Assembly (NCBI GenBank): GCA_032358165.1
Contig: JAALGY010000010.1
Span: 1,611,299 to 1,675,298 of the forward strand
Direction of reading: 5' to 3'
Origin: Diplosphaera chodatii
Lineage: Eukaryota; Chlorophyta; Trebouxiophyceae; Prasiolales; Stichococcaceae
DNA length: 64,000 nt
The notes below the pieces were generated by a model, which was given only the letters and a program-made list of their open reading frames with translations, searched no databases and had not been told where the DNA came from. A program made the position numbers and the translations under genes. Positions 47,901 through 59,826 of this stretch are shown in pieces; within the stretch, counting starts at the first letter, position 1, and every line of letters begins with the position of its first letter.

Positions 47901-50900
47901 CTGTGCTTACATGACTTCACTGCCCGTGTCCACTTTTGCACTGACTGTGCTCAAGCAGGAGCTGGCATCACGCTGAGCCGGCAGAAGCTGGACAACACTC
48001 TCCATATGCGCCATGCTGCAGGCAAGTCCAGCGTGGTGGCGCTGGTGATGCGGTACTACGACGCTACCAAGGGCCAGGTGAAAGCGCTGCTCATGTAGGA
48101 GAGACCAGCGAACCCTGTGTCAATGTCGTTAAGCATAGCAGTGGAATCAGCTTCGGACGGCATGTCGATCGTGCTGCACTGCTGACATGCAGGTCACTGT
48201 TGACGGCGTCGACATCCGGCAGCTGCCGCTGCGGTGGCTGCGGCAGCAGATTGGCTTGGTCAGCCAGGAGCCGTGCCTGTTCCAGACGTCCATCTACAAC
48301 AACATTCTGTACGGATGCCCGACTGCCACGAAGAAGCAGGTTTACGCAGCGGCACGGGCCGCAAATGCACACGACTTCATCTCCAAGCTACCAAACGGGT
48401 GGGTTTCTCGCTGAGTTGCTTACACTGTGGTGACGCTCTGGCTGCGCCAGGCACACAGCCGCCTCTGTCGATATGACAATGCTATATCACTCACTGCCGT
48501 GTCACAATGCTTAGGTACGACACGCATGCCGGCGAAAAGGGTGCCCAGGTGTCTGGCGGGCAGAAGCAGCGTATTGCACTGGCACGCGCCATCCTGAAGG
48601 ACCCCAAGGTGAGCAGAGATTGTCTTTTGGGATGGTGCACACTCGTGACGTCTGCTGATTGTTGCTTATGCGGTTTCATTGAGCTGACATCTTCTCTGCC
48701 CACTTCCGTAGCGTCAAGCAGTTGTAGCAGTCTGATGTCCAGCCTGCTGAATTGCAGATCTTGCTGCTGGATGAGGCAACGTCAGCGCTGGACTCGGCTT
48801 CAGAGCGCATTGTGCAACGCACATTGGAGACACTGATGCCTGGGCGCACCACGATCGTGGTGGCACACAGGCTGAGCACCATCAGATCTTTCCACATTGC
48901 AGGTCTGTCAACTGTGCATAATGTGATTCCTATGGTGTCCTCAACAGATGACTCACAGAAGGCTGTGGCAGAATGGACCACCGAGACGCCACCGACTGCT
49001 GCTGGTCCTCATATATATTGCAGTCATGAAGCGGGGGCAGGTTGTCGAGGTGGGCTCGCACAGCGAGCTGATGGCCAGGCCAGACGGCGCATACGCAACA
49101 CTAGGTGACTGCACACATCCATCCATGTCCAGTCTGTGACTATGCCACTTGCTGACTCAATGCTAACAGACGTGCGCTCGCTAATCAGACCTCATGAGCT
49201 GCTCTGATGTTGCATGTAAAATTGTCTACCCATTTCGATATGCAGTCAAGCTCCAGCAACAGAGGCAAGAGAACGACACTGAGGCGGAGGTGCGCTGCTG
49301 CTAGCGTGTTTTCTGCACTGGGCCGACTCCAGCTTGGCATGACAACTAGCTGCCCATTGCTGCGCACATGCCTCAACCCCGGGCTCTGTCAGTAGCAGCA
49401 AGCGCTGCATCAATGCTGGGCACTGACAGACCCCTGCTGGCCCTGCGCAGGAGGCAGCGGAGGCTGACGAGGGCGCAGCCCTCGACAGCCGCCCCAGCCT
49501 TGCACGCGCCCCCAGCCGGCTGTCCCGGCTGTGGCAGCGCGCGTCCAGCCGCATGTCACGCCGCTCGCGAAGCGCGCACAGCGGCAGGGAGGCTGCCGAT
49601 CCCTTAAGCGGCCGGCGGCGGCTGCTGTCGTGGCGCAGGGCCACAGAGGAGGAGAGGCAGCAGCGGGCAGAGGCAAAGGCCAGGCAGGTGTGGCCTGGCA
49701 GCACTTCATTGTGCCCCACTCTGGGGTGTGAGTGCGGCATGGCCGCTGACCGCCGATGTGCCTGTCCAGCACAGCGCGCCGCCCTGACATATGGGCCTGG
49801 GGCGCGATGCTGTGCACCTGCCGCTGCCAGGTGGACGTGTCCTTCCTGCGGCTGGTGCGGCTGAACGGGCCGGAGGCGCGGTGGGCGGCGCTGGGCTGCG
49901 CGGCGTCCGTGGTGCTGGGGCTGCAGGAGCCCGCCTTCGCCATCAGCCTGAGCTCCGCGCTCGCCGTGTTCTACGGCCCGGTGAGGCTGCTTACTGTTGG
50001 CTGTAGTGTGTTGATGCTTGGCGTGTGCGCAGATGTGTCTCGTGGTGCACAGGCAGCTGCGCAGGCTTTGATGCATGTTTCACGACTGGAGCATCTTTCC
50101 AATCTGCAGCTGAGGCAGATGGAGTCCGACATCGCGGTGTGGTCCGGCATTTGCGCAGCCATCGCCGTGGCGTCGTTGCTGGGAAACTTCTTGCAGCTGG
50201 GCAGCTTCGGGCTCATGGGCGCCAGGCTGGCCCGTCGCGTGCGCTACCTCACCTTCGGCGCACTCCTGCGGCAGGCGAGGCACCATTCAGCCGCTTCTTT
50301 ACATGACATTGTGGAGCATGGACACGTTGCTGCCATCTGACTGGCGGCAAAGCAGATCACATGGATCACTGGCCAACAGCTGGGTATGTAGAGGGTTGTC
50401 ATTATGTGCCTGTCTGACAGGAGGCTGCCTGGTTCGATGATGCGGCGCGCAGCAGCGGCGCCATGGCGACGCGGCTGGCCACAGATGCGGCCGCTGTGCG
50501 CGGCGCGGTGGGCGACCAGCTGGGCCTGCTGGTGCAGAATCTAGTGACGCTGGTGGCCGGCTTTACGGTGGCGTTTGGGTGGAGGATGACGCTGGTGGTG
50601 GTGGCCGTCATCCCTCTCGTGGTTGCCGCCGGCTACTTTCAGGTACTTTTCTGGTGTCTGATGGTACCTGTGCTCATCTGGCGACGTGCACACTTGCAGC
50701 AGCGCGCATACCATGTGCACGAGCTCCAGAAGAGCGCCCATTTGGTTTGATACCTCTGCTTCACCAGGCCTCTTAGTCATCAGCGCGCCTGTGCAGGCGG
50801 TCTCCATGGTGGGCTTCAGCTCGGATGCGGATGAGCTGCTTGCCAGCGCAAACCAGACGGCATCTGAGGCATTCACCAACATCAGAACGGTGAGCAAACC

Positions 50901-53465
50901 TTCCTCCGTCGTGACTAAAACCTCCTGATGCAACCTGATGCAGTCCTCAGTTGACGCTGTGCCTGTGCAGCCATAGCGTTGATGACCTGGCCATCCTACT
51001 CTTGCTCGACATATGCTCAGGTGTCGGCCTTCCAGATGGAGGACAGCATTGCGCAGTTGTACACCAGGCTGCTGGGCCCGCCGACCAGGTCCCTGGAGAA
51101 GCGGGCGCAGGTCAGCGGCGTCGGCTTCTCCCAGGGCATCATGTTCATCATGTGCGCTGGTGATGTGGTGCTGTGCCCTGCTGAGAGGCTGTACTGCATG
51201 GTGTGGATGTCCACCGGCTGTCATGCTCAATCGCGTGCATATGCCTGAATACATATCATCGCTCAACGGCTGAACACCCTGTAGCATGTGCTGCAGATAT
51301 GCACTTGCCTTCTGGTATGGTGGCAAGGAGGTGGCCCGCGGTGGCATGACGTTTGAGGACGTGCTGAAGGTGCGGCTGCAGCGTGCTTCATTCTGCACTG
51401 CAAATCTATTGCACCTGTGGTATGGTCGCTGACGCACTGCTGCACACCTGAAGCCCTCATATCCCTCTGCAGGTGTTCTTTGCCATCATCCTGATGGCGC
51501 TGGGCATCTCCCAGTCCCAGATGGTAGGCGTTGACGCTTTGCTGTGCAATACGCTTGCCCACTACTACAGACCGTCTGCATCCTGTCTGTGTGCACTTGT
51601 GACATGGTGACCGCAAGTGATGTCTGTCCCGGCAGGCATTCCCAGATGTCAGCAGAGCCAAGGCCTCCATCCAGAACGTGTTCACGCTCATTGACTCGAG
51701 GCCTGAGAACATTGACATTGACGCGCCTGGTGAGACATGCGACATTGCCGACCATGGAAGCTTCGTCTAACCACAATGCGTTTCCATCTAGCAAGCAGAT
51801 CATGTCAGTCCTCTTATGACCAACGATGCAGACGTCGACTGTGGATGCGCCACATGCAGGGGATGAGCCAGACCACATGGTTGGCCACCTGCGGCTGCAG
51901 AATGTTACCTTCAGGTACCCAACGCGCAGGGTGCCGGTGCTCCGGTCCTTCGAGCTGACGATCTCCGCAGGCAGCACTGTCGCGCTGGTCGGCCCCAGCG
52001 GCAGCGGCAAATCCACGGTGGTGAGCAACATGATCAAGCCACTGCTCTGGCAGTCTGGATGTGTTAGCAATGCAGCATAGCACTCTCTGGCACAGCCCAT
52101 ATGTTGCAGGCGTGGGTATGCTGGTGGCTCATGGCCTTGTCTTGTTGCGTAGCTGAACACTTCGTGTGGTGCTTCCGGCAGGTGGCGCTGGTGCAGCGGC
52201 TCTATGATGTGCAGGGCGGGCGGGTGCTGCTGGACGGCACCGATGTGCGGCGGCTGCAGGTCAAGTGGCTGCGCTCCCACATCGGCGTCGTGTCGCAGGA
52301 GCCGGTCAGTGTTGATCTTGATGTCTGCAGTGTTGATCGGTCAAGCAGGGTCAAGCAGATCGTGGCAGTTTGTTTTCTGCCATAGCTACCTGTCATGAGG
52401 CTTCGCTGAGGCGCCTTGTGAGCGCACACGTCATGTTGTCGGTGAATGGCAGTCACGCTTGCCCTCCCACAGTCATTGAGCGTGCTGAGAGGTCAGGGTG
52501 CGCGGGCTGCAGGTGTTGTTCTCAACAAGCATCGAGGAGAACATCAGGTTCGGGCGCCCAGAGGCTACCAAGGAGGAGGTGCGCGCCGCTGCTGGCGCTG
52601 CCAACGCCGGTTTCGTGGACACCCTGCCAGAGGGCTTCTCCACACAGGCATGCTCCGTTGCTTCAGCAATTGCCGCTGGTCACTGCCACCTTGCCAGACC
52701 TGCGTTATGTCAAGACCAGTGCAACAGCACAGGGTCAGCACTGTGTGGTGCCTTGCGCCCGTGAACTCCAGCAGGGATTCTGGCATGTATGGCAGTGAGC
52801 ATGAGGCGGCCTGATCAAAACTGCACGCAGGTGGGCCAGAGCGGCATCCAACTGTCTGGCGGCCAGAAGCAGCGCATTGCCATCGCGCGGGCGCTTGTCA
52901 AGGTGGTGCTGTAGTGGCAGCCGCTGAGTCCAGCGCAATGTGTGCTGCAGGGTTGAAGTGACTGGGCGGTGCCCTGCTGACCATTGCTGCTCATCTGCCT
53001 GCAGGACCCCAGAATCCTGCTGCTGGACGAGGCCACCAGCGCGCTGGACGCCGAGAGCGAAGTAGCAGTGCAGGTCAGGGCATGCAGTTGTTGGCCGGTA
53101 ACATGTCACGAGCCCATCGAAGTTTTCACATAGCATAATCTGGTGCGCTGACACCTGGTGCAGGTGGCACTGGATGCGGCGACGCGGGAGAGGACCACCA
53201 TCATTGTCGCGCACCGTCTGTCCACCATCCGCAATGCAACCAGCATTGCAGTCGTTCAGGATGGCAGCCTCCTTGAGCAAGGTCATACTGCCTTAAACAG
53301 GGATTGCATGCGAGCACATGTTTTGGCACCGTGGACTCTCTGGCTGTATCCGTTCGCTGCGTCTAAAGTGGGCACCTTACCGACCATGCAGGCACGCATC
53401 AGCAGCTGATGGCAAAGTCTGGGAGCGCATACTCAGCATTGGTGCGCCACCAGCAGCGGGCGTGA
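44945..53465 (+). CDS. ABCB-type (MDR/P-glycoprotein-like) full ABC transporter
   Basis: ATP-driven membrane exporter, TMD1-NBD1-TMD2-NBD2. 36 exons: 44945-45144, 45333-45394, 45539-45571, 45683-45832, 45957-46015, 46124-46216, 46320-46371, 46512-46660, 46768-46909, 47046-47079, 47210-47246, 47331-47407, 47507-47548, 47693-47882, 48022-48077, 48193-48398, 48515-48608, 48758-48902, 49024-49104, 49246-49289, 49451-49687, 49831-49980, 50110-50274, 50421-50642, 50797-50889, 51021-51151, 51297-51369, 51473-51523, 51636-51729, 51860-52020, 52182-52304, 52513-52647, 52831-52902, 53005-53073, 53164-53281, 53392-53465. NBD1: Walker A GESGSGKSS, Q-loop SQEP, signature VSGGQKQR, Walker [14 protein letters not shown]-loop AHRLST. 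NBD2: [39 protein letters not shown]. The linker (exon 21) is Arg/Ser-rich. Introns 1, 2, 23 and 32 appear to use GC donors. The exon 10/11 join is one nucleotide short of frame. Confidence 0.93.
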
Positions 53466-54053
53466 GCATCATGTATGCACGGCGGCGCCTGGCCTGTAGA
53501 TATGCGGGAGCAGCACTCTCTCTCGCACTGGCAACCTAAGATGCCTGCCAGGCGTAAGCCTTGGAGCAGGTGTATCACCAGTGAAGTATGAGTGAGCTTG
53601 GTTTGCAAGTTGCTGCAGCATTGTTTTGGAGTTTTGGATATGGTGATAAGCACATGTCATAGTGTGTGATGCAAGAGGGACCGTCACACTCTTTCTGATG
53701 GAGGCAACATTTTGGATATGGTGATAAGCACATGTCATAGTGTGTGATGCAAGAGGGACCGTCACACTCTTTCTGATGGAGGCAACATAGCTGTACAGCT
53801 TGATGCTCAGACTGTGAGTCATTGAACTTCGTATCTTTCACCTTCGTCCTAGTGGAAGCACCGCTGACAAACGATGCGGCAACGTGCCTATTCCACTTTG
53901 GTAGCCATGAATATGAAGCCATCTACAAGCCTGTCATGATCTGGCCTGCCGGCTGCACTGCAGCCTGCTGTTCAGCGCCATGAGCTGCTCAGCAAGCCTC
54001 GGCACCGCGCTGGCGCAAGCCACTGTGACCGCTAACTGGTATCGTTGCAGCCA
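53466..54053. other. ABC transporter 3' flank
   Basis: About 590 bp after the transporter stop, lower in GC than the genes. It contains the exact 78-bp tandem duplication listed separately. No coding signal. Confidence 0.5.
53632..53787. repeat. Exact 78-bp tandem duplication
   Basis: 53632-53709 and 53710-53787 read as identical. Both start ttttggatatggtgataag and end gatggaggcaaca. Each copy contains a GTGTGTGA / GTCACAC near-palindromic pair. It lies in the probable 3' UTR of the ABC gene. Confidence 0.95.
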
Positions 54054-55985
54054 TCAAAGCTGGTGCTGCATTGCGCTACGCGCTGGGATGCCATGTGCTC
54101 CGTGCAGCGTCCCAATCATGCCGCCCACTACAGATGCAGAAGCAAGGGTCCAAATCACTCAGGACTGGTATACCAATGGGCTGTTGAGCATACGTGCCTG
54201 CTGTCCAACATTGATGAATGTGACACTGCTGTACTATGCTTTTGAAGACGCGACGGATGCCTGCGGCAACCTTCACCTGCATTGGTGTTGGTGCCGCCCC
54301 GGTGCAGCAGACTGCACTCGATGGCGCCCTCACAGCTGCACTCCCGCTGCAACAGTCTGCATGCGGGACATCAGAAGCATGTCAGATTGCGATAGCTGGT
54401 ATAAGCTGCGACTCTGCATCAGCATCATCGCATCGTAAGTCGGTTGCAGAGCACATGCTGCAGATACGCTGATGCCTCGAGTACTTCGGATTTGACCGTC
54501 CTATGCAAGTGACCAATGTTGCAGGACCTGGCGGTGCACAGCCAAGGGCGAGCTGCCAGTGTGACAAGCTGGCATGCAAGTTGCAGAGTAAGACTGACAG
54601 CGCTGCACAGAGTGCACAACAACATTCAAGATGGTGTTCATTTGCCGGTGCACAGCCATGCGCAGCGCTCAAAGGACACCTGTGAGGTGCATGCTGGCCT
54701 GGCGCCTGGCTCTCGCGGCTCACGCCGCCAGCCGCGCACCTCCTCGCAGGCGTGCGACTGGGTCCAGGTGTCTGCAGCAGTTGATGCGCCGGCAGCGTTG
54801 CGCGAGCTTGCTAGCGGTGCCGCCAGCACGATCACCTCTGCAGCGCACGCATCCTGCGACGGAAGCCCATAGCTGGCGTGTCCGATCCGAAGCACCAAGT
54901 AAGTGTCAGGTGCGACATACGGAACGACTTCAAGTAGGCTTGCATCTTACGCTGCCTGCAAACAGCACGGCTTGGGGAATTCTACCTGGCAGGCGTGGTT
55001 GAGGCTGGTCAGCCGGCAGTCTGGGCGGCAGTCGCCGGCCGCTGCGCTTCCAGGCAGCGGCCCCACAGCGCCAGTGAAGCACACTGCATCAGGCAGCCGT
55101 TCGACTTCGACTCCTGATCGCGTTGCACATTTGCAGTCTGGTGTTAGCTTCACGGACTATTACAGTCTTTGCATGATCAGTGCGGCACCTTCTGCTCAGC
55201 CAAGTACCTTGACAACGGCTGCATCATCGTCGCCCAGCTGTAGGACCGCAGCGCCAGGCTGAAAAGCGTTCATTGTGGTGTTGCCTGTCGGCACATGCAG
55301 AGCGCTGGACTTCAGCAAACAGATCTTCAGATCGCCGACAAGATGTTGCACTAGGCCTGCCCAATGCTCCAGGACTTCGCACATCGACCGCATGAGGTGC
55401 GGGGCAGCCACTGGCGATCACCAATGTCACCACGGCCGAGTGGGTCTGCCAGGCAGGCTGCAGACTGCGCCACCATAGCGACTGCTGGATACTGTGGCGG
55501 CTGCGCGGTTTCCAGCCCACATGCCAGGCACAGCGCCAGATCGCTGTCGTCGGTAACCTGCCCAGGGCCCATGCTGCGTGTTCTGCCGCCTGGGTTCAGC
55601 GCATGCTGCACCTGCACCACGGGCAAGATTTGGCCGGCTGCACAGTGTGTCACGGCATCACAGATCAGTGCATTGATGCCCAGCAGGTTTCTCAGTTGTG
55701 GCAAATCTGTAGACTTTGCTAAACACTTCACCCACCCCGCCCGCTAACTGCTGAAACTGCAGATCCGCGCCTGTAACCATGATGTACCATGTGGATGCGA
55801 CACGACCATCACGTCGATGCCAGTGCTGATTCCAAGGACACTGCTGGATCGAGCATGGCGGCAATGGGTGCCACAGGTTTGGTAGCTGGCTGCTGCTGGT
55901 GCGGCGGCAGTCCAAAGCCGCACTATATATGGCATTCTACCTGCTGCGTCCCTCACTAGGCACCCCAGCAGCGCGCCGAGCGCAG
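54054..55985 (-). pseudogene. Decayed ADP-ribosylglycohydrolase (ARH/DraG-like)
   Basis: Family fragments occur in the right order on the minus strand: GALLGCLVRDAAG (~55979-55941), ADLQFQQ (55770-55736), the metal-site motif GPGQVTDDSDLALCLACGL (~55570-55515), ESKSNGCLMQCASLALWG (from 55113), LTSLNHACQ (to 54986), DACAAEVIVLAAPL (54853-54740), RGGTNTNAG (54346-54277) and VGGMIGTLHGAHGIP (54127 down to stop 54054). Such enzymes remove ADP-ribose from proteins using two Mg ions. The C-terminal metal motif, normally GGDTDT, reads GG-TNT: one Asp is missing and one is Asn. The frame shifts between the SNG and LNHACQ blocks with no room for an intron. The 5' end is not found. A non-catalytic homologue or pseudogene is most likely. 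Confidence 0.72.
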
Positions 55986-57224
55986 CATCTTCAGACCCTC
56001 CGCACTGGCGGCAGCGCCGCAGCTGTAGCCGCAGCCTCTGCTGTCACATCGCAGCTGCCAAACACGTTGCACACTGACCGCTGTGCACTCAACGTTGTGT
56101 CTCCGTCTGTTAAGCGCAAACCTCAAGTCAGGCTGGTGCTGACAGCTTGGTATGCTCTTGGAGCCCGACATTCCGGAGAATCTGCAGGTATGCAGATCCA
56201 TGCGTCTCTGGTTTTGGGGTGGCGTGCTCCGACACAAATGGCATGTGCGTGTGAAAAGAGGACCTTTTTGTCACTTGTGACATGACACAGGTGCAAGGCA
56301 TGCATCAGAGGACATGTTGCTGATGTGCCTGTCATGTGACATTGGCTTTCTTGACATCGCATGATGTGCTGGCAAATGTGCACGTCCACTGACATGCATG
56401 CCTGAAGTCATGTCACATGATGTGACAGCACATCGTGTCGCCTTATGCCACCAGCCTGGATGCATCGTAGGGCACCCTGTGCCATATGGTGTCAGCTGAT
56501 ATTACGATGCAGGTGTACCATGTGACGTGCGTAAGCCCTGTGTGTGTTACGATGTGTGGTCAATCAAGGATGTGTTGCATGATGGTCATAGTGATACCGT
56601 TTTGCAGACTGCATGTGGCGACGCACAAGCCGGTGCGTCTATACCCAACACAGACCTTGGAACCCTTTTAGATCATGCACGGCGGCGGCTGGCCTGCTTA
56701 GCATACAGCAGAGCAACTGCCCACAGTGCCATCTGCTATTGTTGCAGCAATCAAACCCTGCACATACATGCTTGCTATCATCCGCAAATCATGCTTGTCT
56801 TGTCATCGTAGATGGGTTGCGACCAGCTGCTGACTTGCTACCCTAGCGCTGCTACGTGCTTGGAAAGTTGCTGCCCACTCGTTGCCTTCTCCTCAGACTG
56901 CCATTGTCGCATGGGCCGCAAACCGTATAGTGTGATCATGCCTTGGCGTAGCAGCCGCATGCGCGGCCGAGCGCACACGTTCGTCTGGCCTGTATGTGCC
57001 AGCCACCATGTGAGCACAGGCACACTTGTGAATTGTCAAATCGGTCAAAGCATCCGGCCACGACTATCATATGGCATATGCCCAGCCTGATCTGCATTAG
57101 AACAAAGCATGCTACATGAGTACATTCATACATGCATGGGGCCCCCGCTCAGGTGAAGCTGTTTTGGTGCTACAGACTGTCAGGCAAGTCTGGCTTGCAG
57201 CTCACTGATGGGCACGGTTGCAGT
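55986..57224. other. Low-GC intergenic stretch with TGACA/TGTCA clusters
   Basis: About 1.2 kb without a supportable gene. 56270-56440 is dense in short palindromic words (gtgacatgac, catgtgac, catgtcac, tgatgtgaca). Short ORFs across the rest show no family features. Confidence 0.5.
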
Positions 57225-59473
57225 CTATGGCCGCATCCACTGCGGCGGCTCCTTCAGGAGCAACTTTGAGTTCCCTGGGCGCTTTGATACCTATAGGTCA
57301 AGCAAGCGGTGGTCAGCAAAGACTTTGCTATGCTTCAAAAACATACCTCACGGTACAGCTGTGCAAACTTGACATGGATAGTCCTGCATTAGGCGGCAAG
57401 CTTTGCAAAGGGTTTGCAGAGGAGGAGGGAGACTCATCACCTTCCGCTTCATGGTTTCGTACAACCGGTCGAACTCTGGAGCGTCCTCTTCATTCCCATT
57501 CTTCGGCACGTTCGTCTTCCTGTAGTGCAGCCGCCAGACGAGCTGCATGGGACATAGGGAAAAGGTGAGCGAGTGCTCCGTGTCCACAACTGCGTGCCAA
57601 CACACATAGTGTTGCGGTTCAGCACATGCTTGGTAGCATTGGCATCCGGATTCTGAGCTGAGGTGTCCACACTCGCCCTGCAACCTTGCACTATGACAAC
57701 AGACTTTTACTTCATGCTGATGATGCTCACAAGTGTGTCCACTAGTGCGATGTGCCCGGGGCCCGCAAACTCGATGAGCGCCCCGTCCATGTAGCTGGCA
57801 CGCTGTGCTATGCTGGGCAGCGCGTTGATGATCAGCTTGCGGTAGGTTGGGCACTTGTATGCCTAATCGGTTTTGCGGTAGCAGTACACCGGCTTCTCCT
57901 CGTTCAGGGGGTCTGCATCCGACCAGATTTGCTGTCACGATGACATGTCATATCGGCAGATGATTGCAGTGTGCATGCATCAGATGCTCAGCAGTTCACA
58001 CCCTCAGGCGGTGGCACGGCAGACTCGGTTGCACACTGAGATCTGCTGGGTCATGTAGTTATGTTCTGTAGCCTTTAGATGCAGGAGATGCACGTCCCAT
58101 AAGATGAGGTCAACCAACACTGTCGCAACAACCCTGCTCTCACCTAAGCCGATCATGTTGGCGACCTTGGACGAGCTCAGCTTCTTGTCACCAGTCGAGT
58201 GGAATAGCTGTTCCCGCATGTCGTTCAGGTACACGTCCACAGCCGCCTTGACATGCTGGATGAAGCCAGCCCGCCTCTTCAGGATGTAGCTGCCCAGCTG
58301 CAGCCAGATGAATGCGTTCCAATACAGTGAGTGTGCAATTTTGTAGCCACCTTAACATACACATACACAGAGTGCAATTGCATTGGCCTTGCATGCCAGC
58401 GGCAGTACTGGGTCTACAAGCTGCGAAGTCAGCACAACATGCAGACGCACGCACCGCCTTGATGAACAACCTGGCCGCCTGTGGGCCGTACTGGCTGCTG
58501 ATTGAGGTCCAATCTGCTTGGCAGAGCTCCTCCATGATCTGCCGCTTCTGGATGGGGGTCACCCACACCTCCACCCCAAAAGCCTCCTCCAGCAGGAGGA
58601 CGGTTTCCTTGCCTTGCTGCACACACATGGGACATGACATTTGCTTCAGCAGAGAGAGCATACAGAGGTGTTGTCTAGTGCGCCTTATGAAAGCAAGTGG
58701 GGATGTTGATCCCCTGTCGGTCTGACATGCAATGCGGTGCCTACCACAGCTATGGATACAGCGCACCATATGCTGGCATGTACATATGCGGCCAGAAGCT
58801 CTACTAGTGGAGTCAGACACAACGAAGTTGAGCATCAGTGCCTGAGAACTCACGAAGTTCTTGAACTCCAAAGAGCCAGCGTTTGGACCGCCGCCATACC
58901 CGTGGCGCTCACGCTCCCCAAGGATGTACAAGAGGCGCCCAATGGCAACGCCAACGCGGCGGGTCTCCACGCAGTTCTGCTTGGTGGCGTCGATGAGCGT
59001 ATCAATCTGACAAACCTTGAACCGTTTGTAGGCTTCTGCAAACAAATCACACGCATCACATCAGGGTCATGCATCGCACAGTGTGAGTGTCTTGTTTGGT
59101 GAGGGCACGTGTGCCAGCCGAAAGCAGCAGCCAACCGCTTTCTGCTTCAAGGCAAATGCACAACTGGTCGATATTGTTAATGTGATGACGCCACGAGCAA
59201 TGCAAGTGACTTTCAATCGGTCAATTGCGCACGTCTGTCATGAACATCGAGTTGTGCCGTCGCCAGCGCTCGGTTCTCGATGTCAGCTCTTGTATCCTCC
59301 TGGGCTTCAACCACGTCCATGGCGTCGTTTCTGTTGCTGCGGTTCGTTGCGGGGGTGGCAGTGCTGCTTGCAGGCTGGGCCGCGCCTGGCGAGGCCAGGG
59401 GTTCTTCTGCCTCACCACTCTGGTCGACTTCATCGGCGGCTTGAGCATGGTCGCTAGCTGCCACCTGCACCAT
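57225..59473 (-). pseudogene. Unrecognised seven-exon gene with an in-frame TAG
   Basis: Exons 59473-59233, 59035-58854, 58616-58455, 58297-58144, 57912-57731, 57542-57441, 57290-57225 join with consistent phases and standard donors/acceptors into 362 codons plus stop. The sequence starts with an Ala/Asp/Glu-rich region (ASPGAAQPASSTATPATN), then a globular, charged part: AYKRFKVCQIDTLIDATKQ, RRVGVAIGRLLYILGERER, LLLEEAFGVEVWVTPIQKR, YILKRRAGFIQHVKAAVDVY, SSSKVANMIGLDPLNEEK, YRKLIINALPSIAQRASYMD, LVWRLHYRKTNVPKNG and EFDRLYETMKRK. Codon 263 is TAG (57865-57863), between CYRKTD and AYKCPTYRK; Gln (CAG) would fit. Other genes here end in TAG, so the code is standard. I recognise no family. It lies divergent to the transposase-like gene, so a transposon-borne or captured gene is possible. 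Confidence 0.55.
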
Positions 59474-59545
59474 AGTAGGACATTAGATATCAGCATGATG
59501 CGTCAGGGTGCCATCATATGCATCACGGCATGGCGCAGGTGCTGT

Positions 59546-59826
59546 GACGGCGAAAACAAACACGGAAGCAGGCGGAATGACGGCGAAAACAGACACGGAA
59601 GCAGGCGGAATGACGGCGAAAACAGACACGGAAGCAGGCGGAATGACGGCGAAAACAGATGCGGAAACAGGCGGAATGACGGCGAAAACAGACGCGGAAG
59701 CAGGAGGAATGACGGCGAAAACGGAATGACGGCGAAAACAGATGCGGAAACAGGCGGAATGACGGCGAAAACAGACGCGGAAGCAGGCGGAATGACGGCG
59801 AAAACAGACGCGGAAGCATGCAGCAC
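59546..59826. repeat. 33-bp minisatellite, nine units
   Basis: Units start at 59546, 59579, 59612, 59645, 59678, 59711 (truncated to 17 bp), 59728, 59761 and 59794, each beginning gacggcgaaaacagacgcgg with A/G, C/T variants. The unit is 11 codons, so both strands stay open. This explains the long ORFs there; I do not regard them as genes. Confidence 0.95.

Noticed and set aside
57863..57890. 27-nt intron that would remove the in-frame TAG in the unknown gene
   Set aside because: gtgtac...gattag would keep frame but is far shorter than any other intron here, and such micro-introns are not known in green algae.
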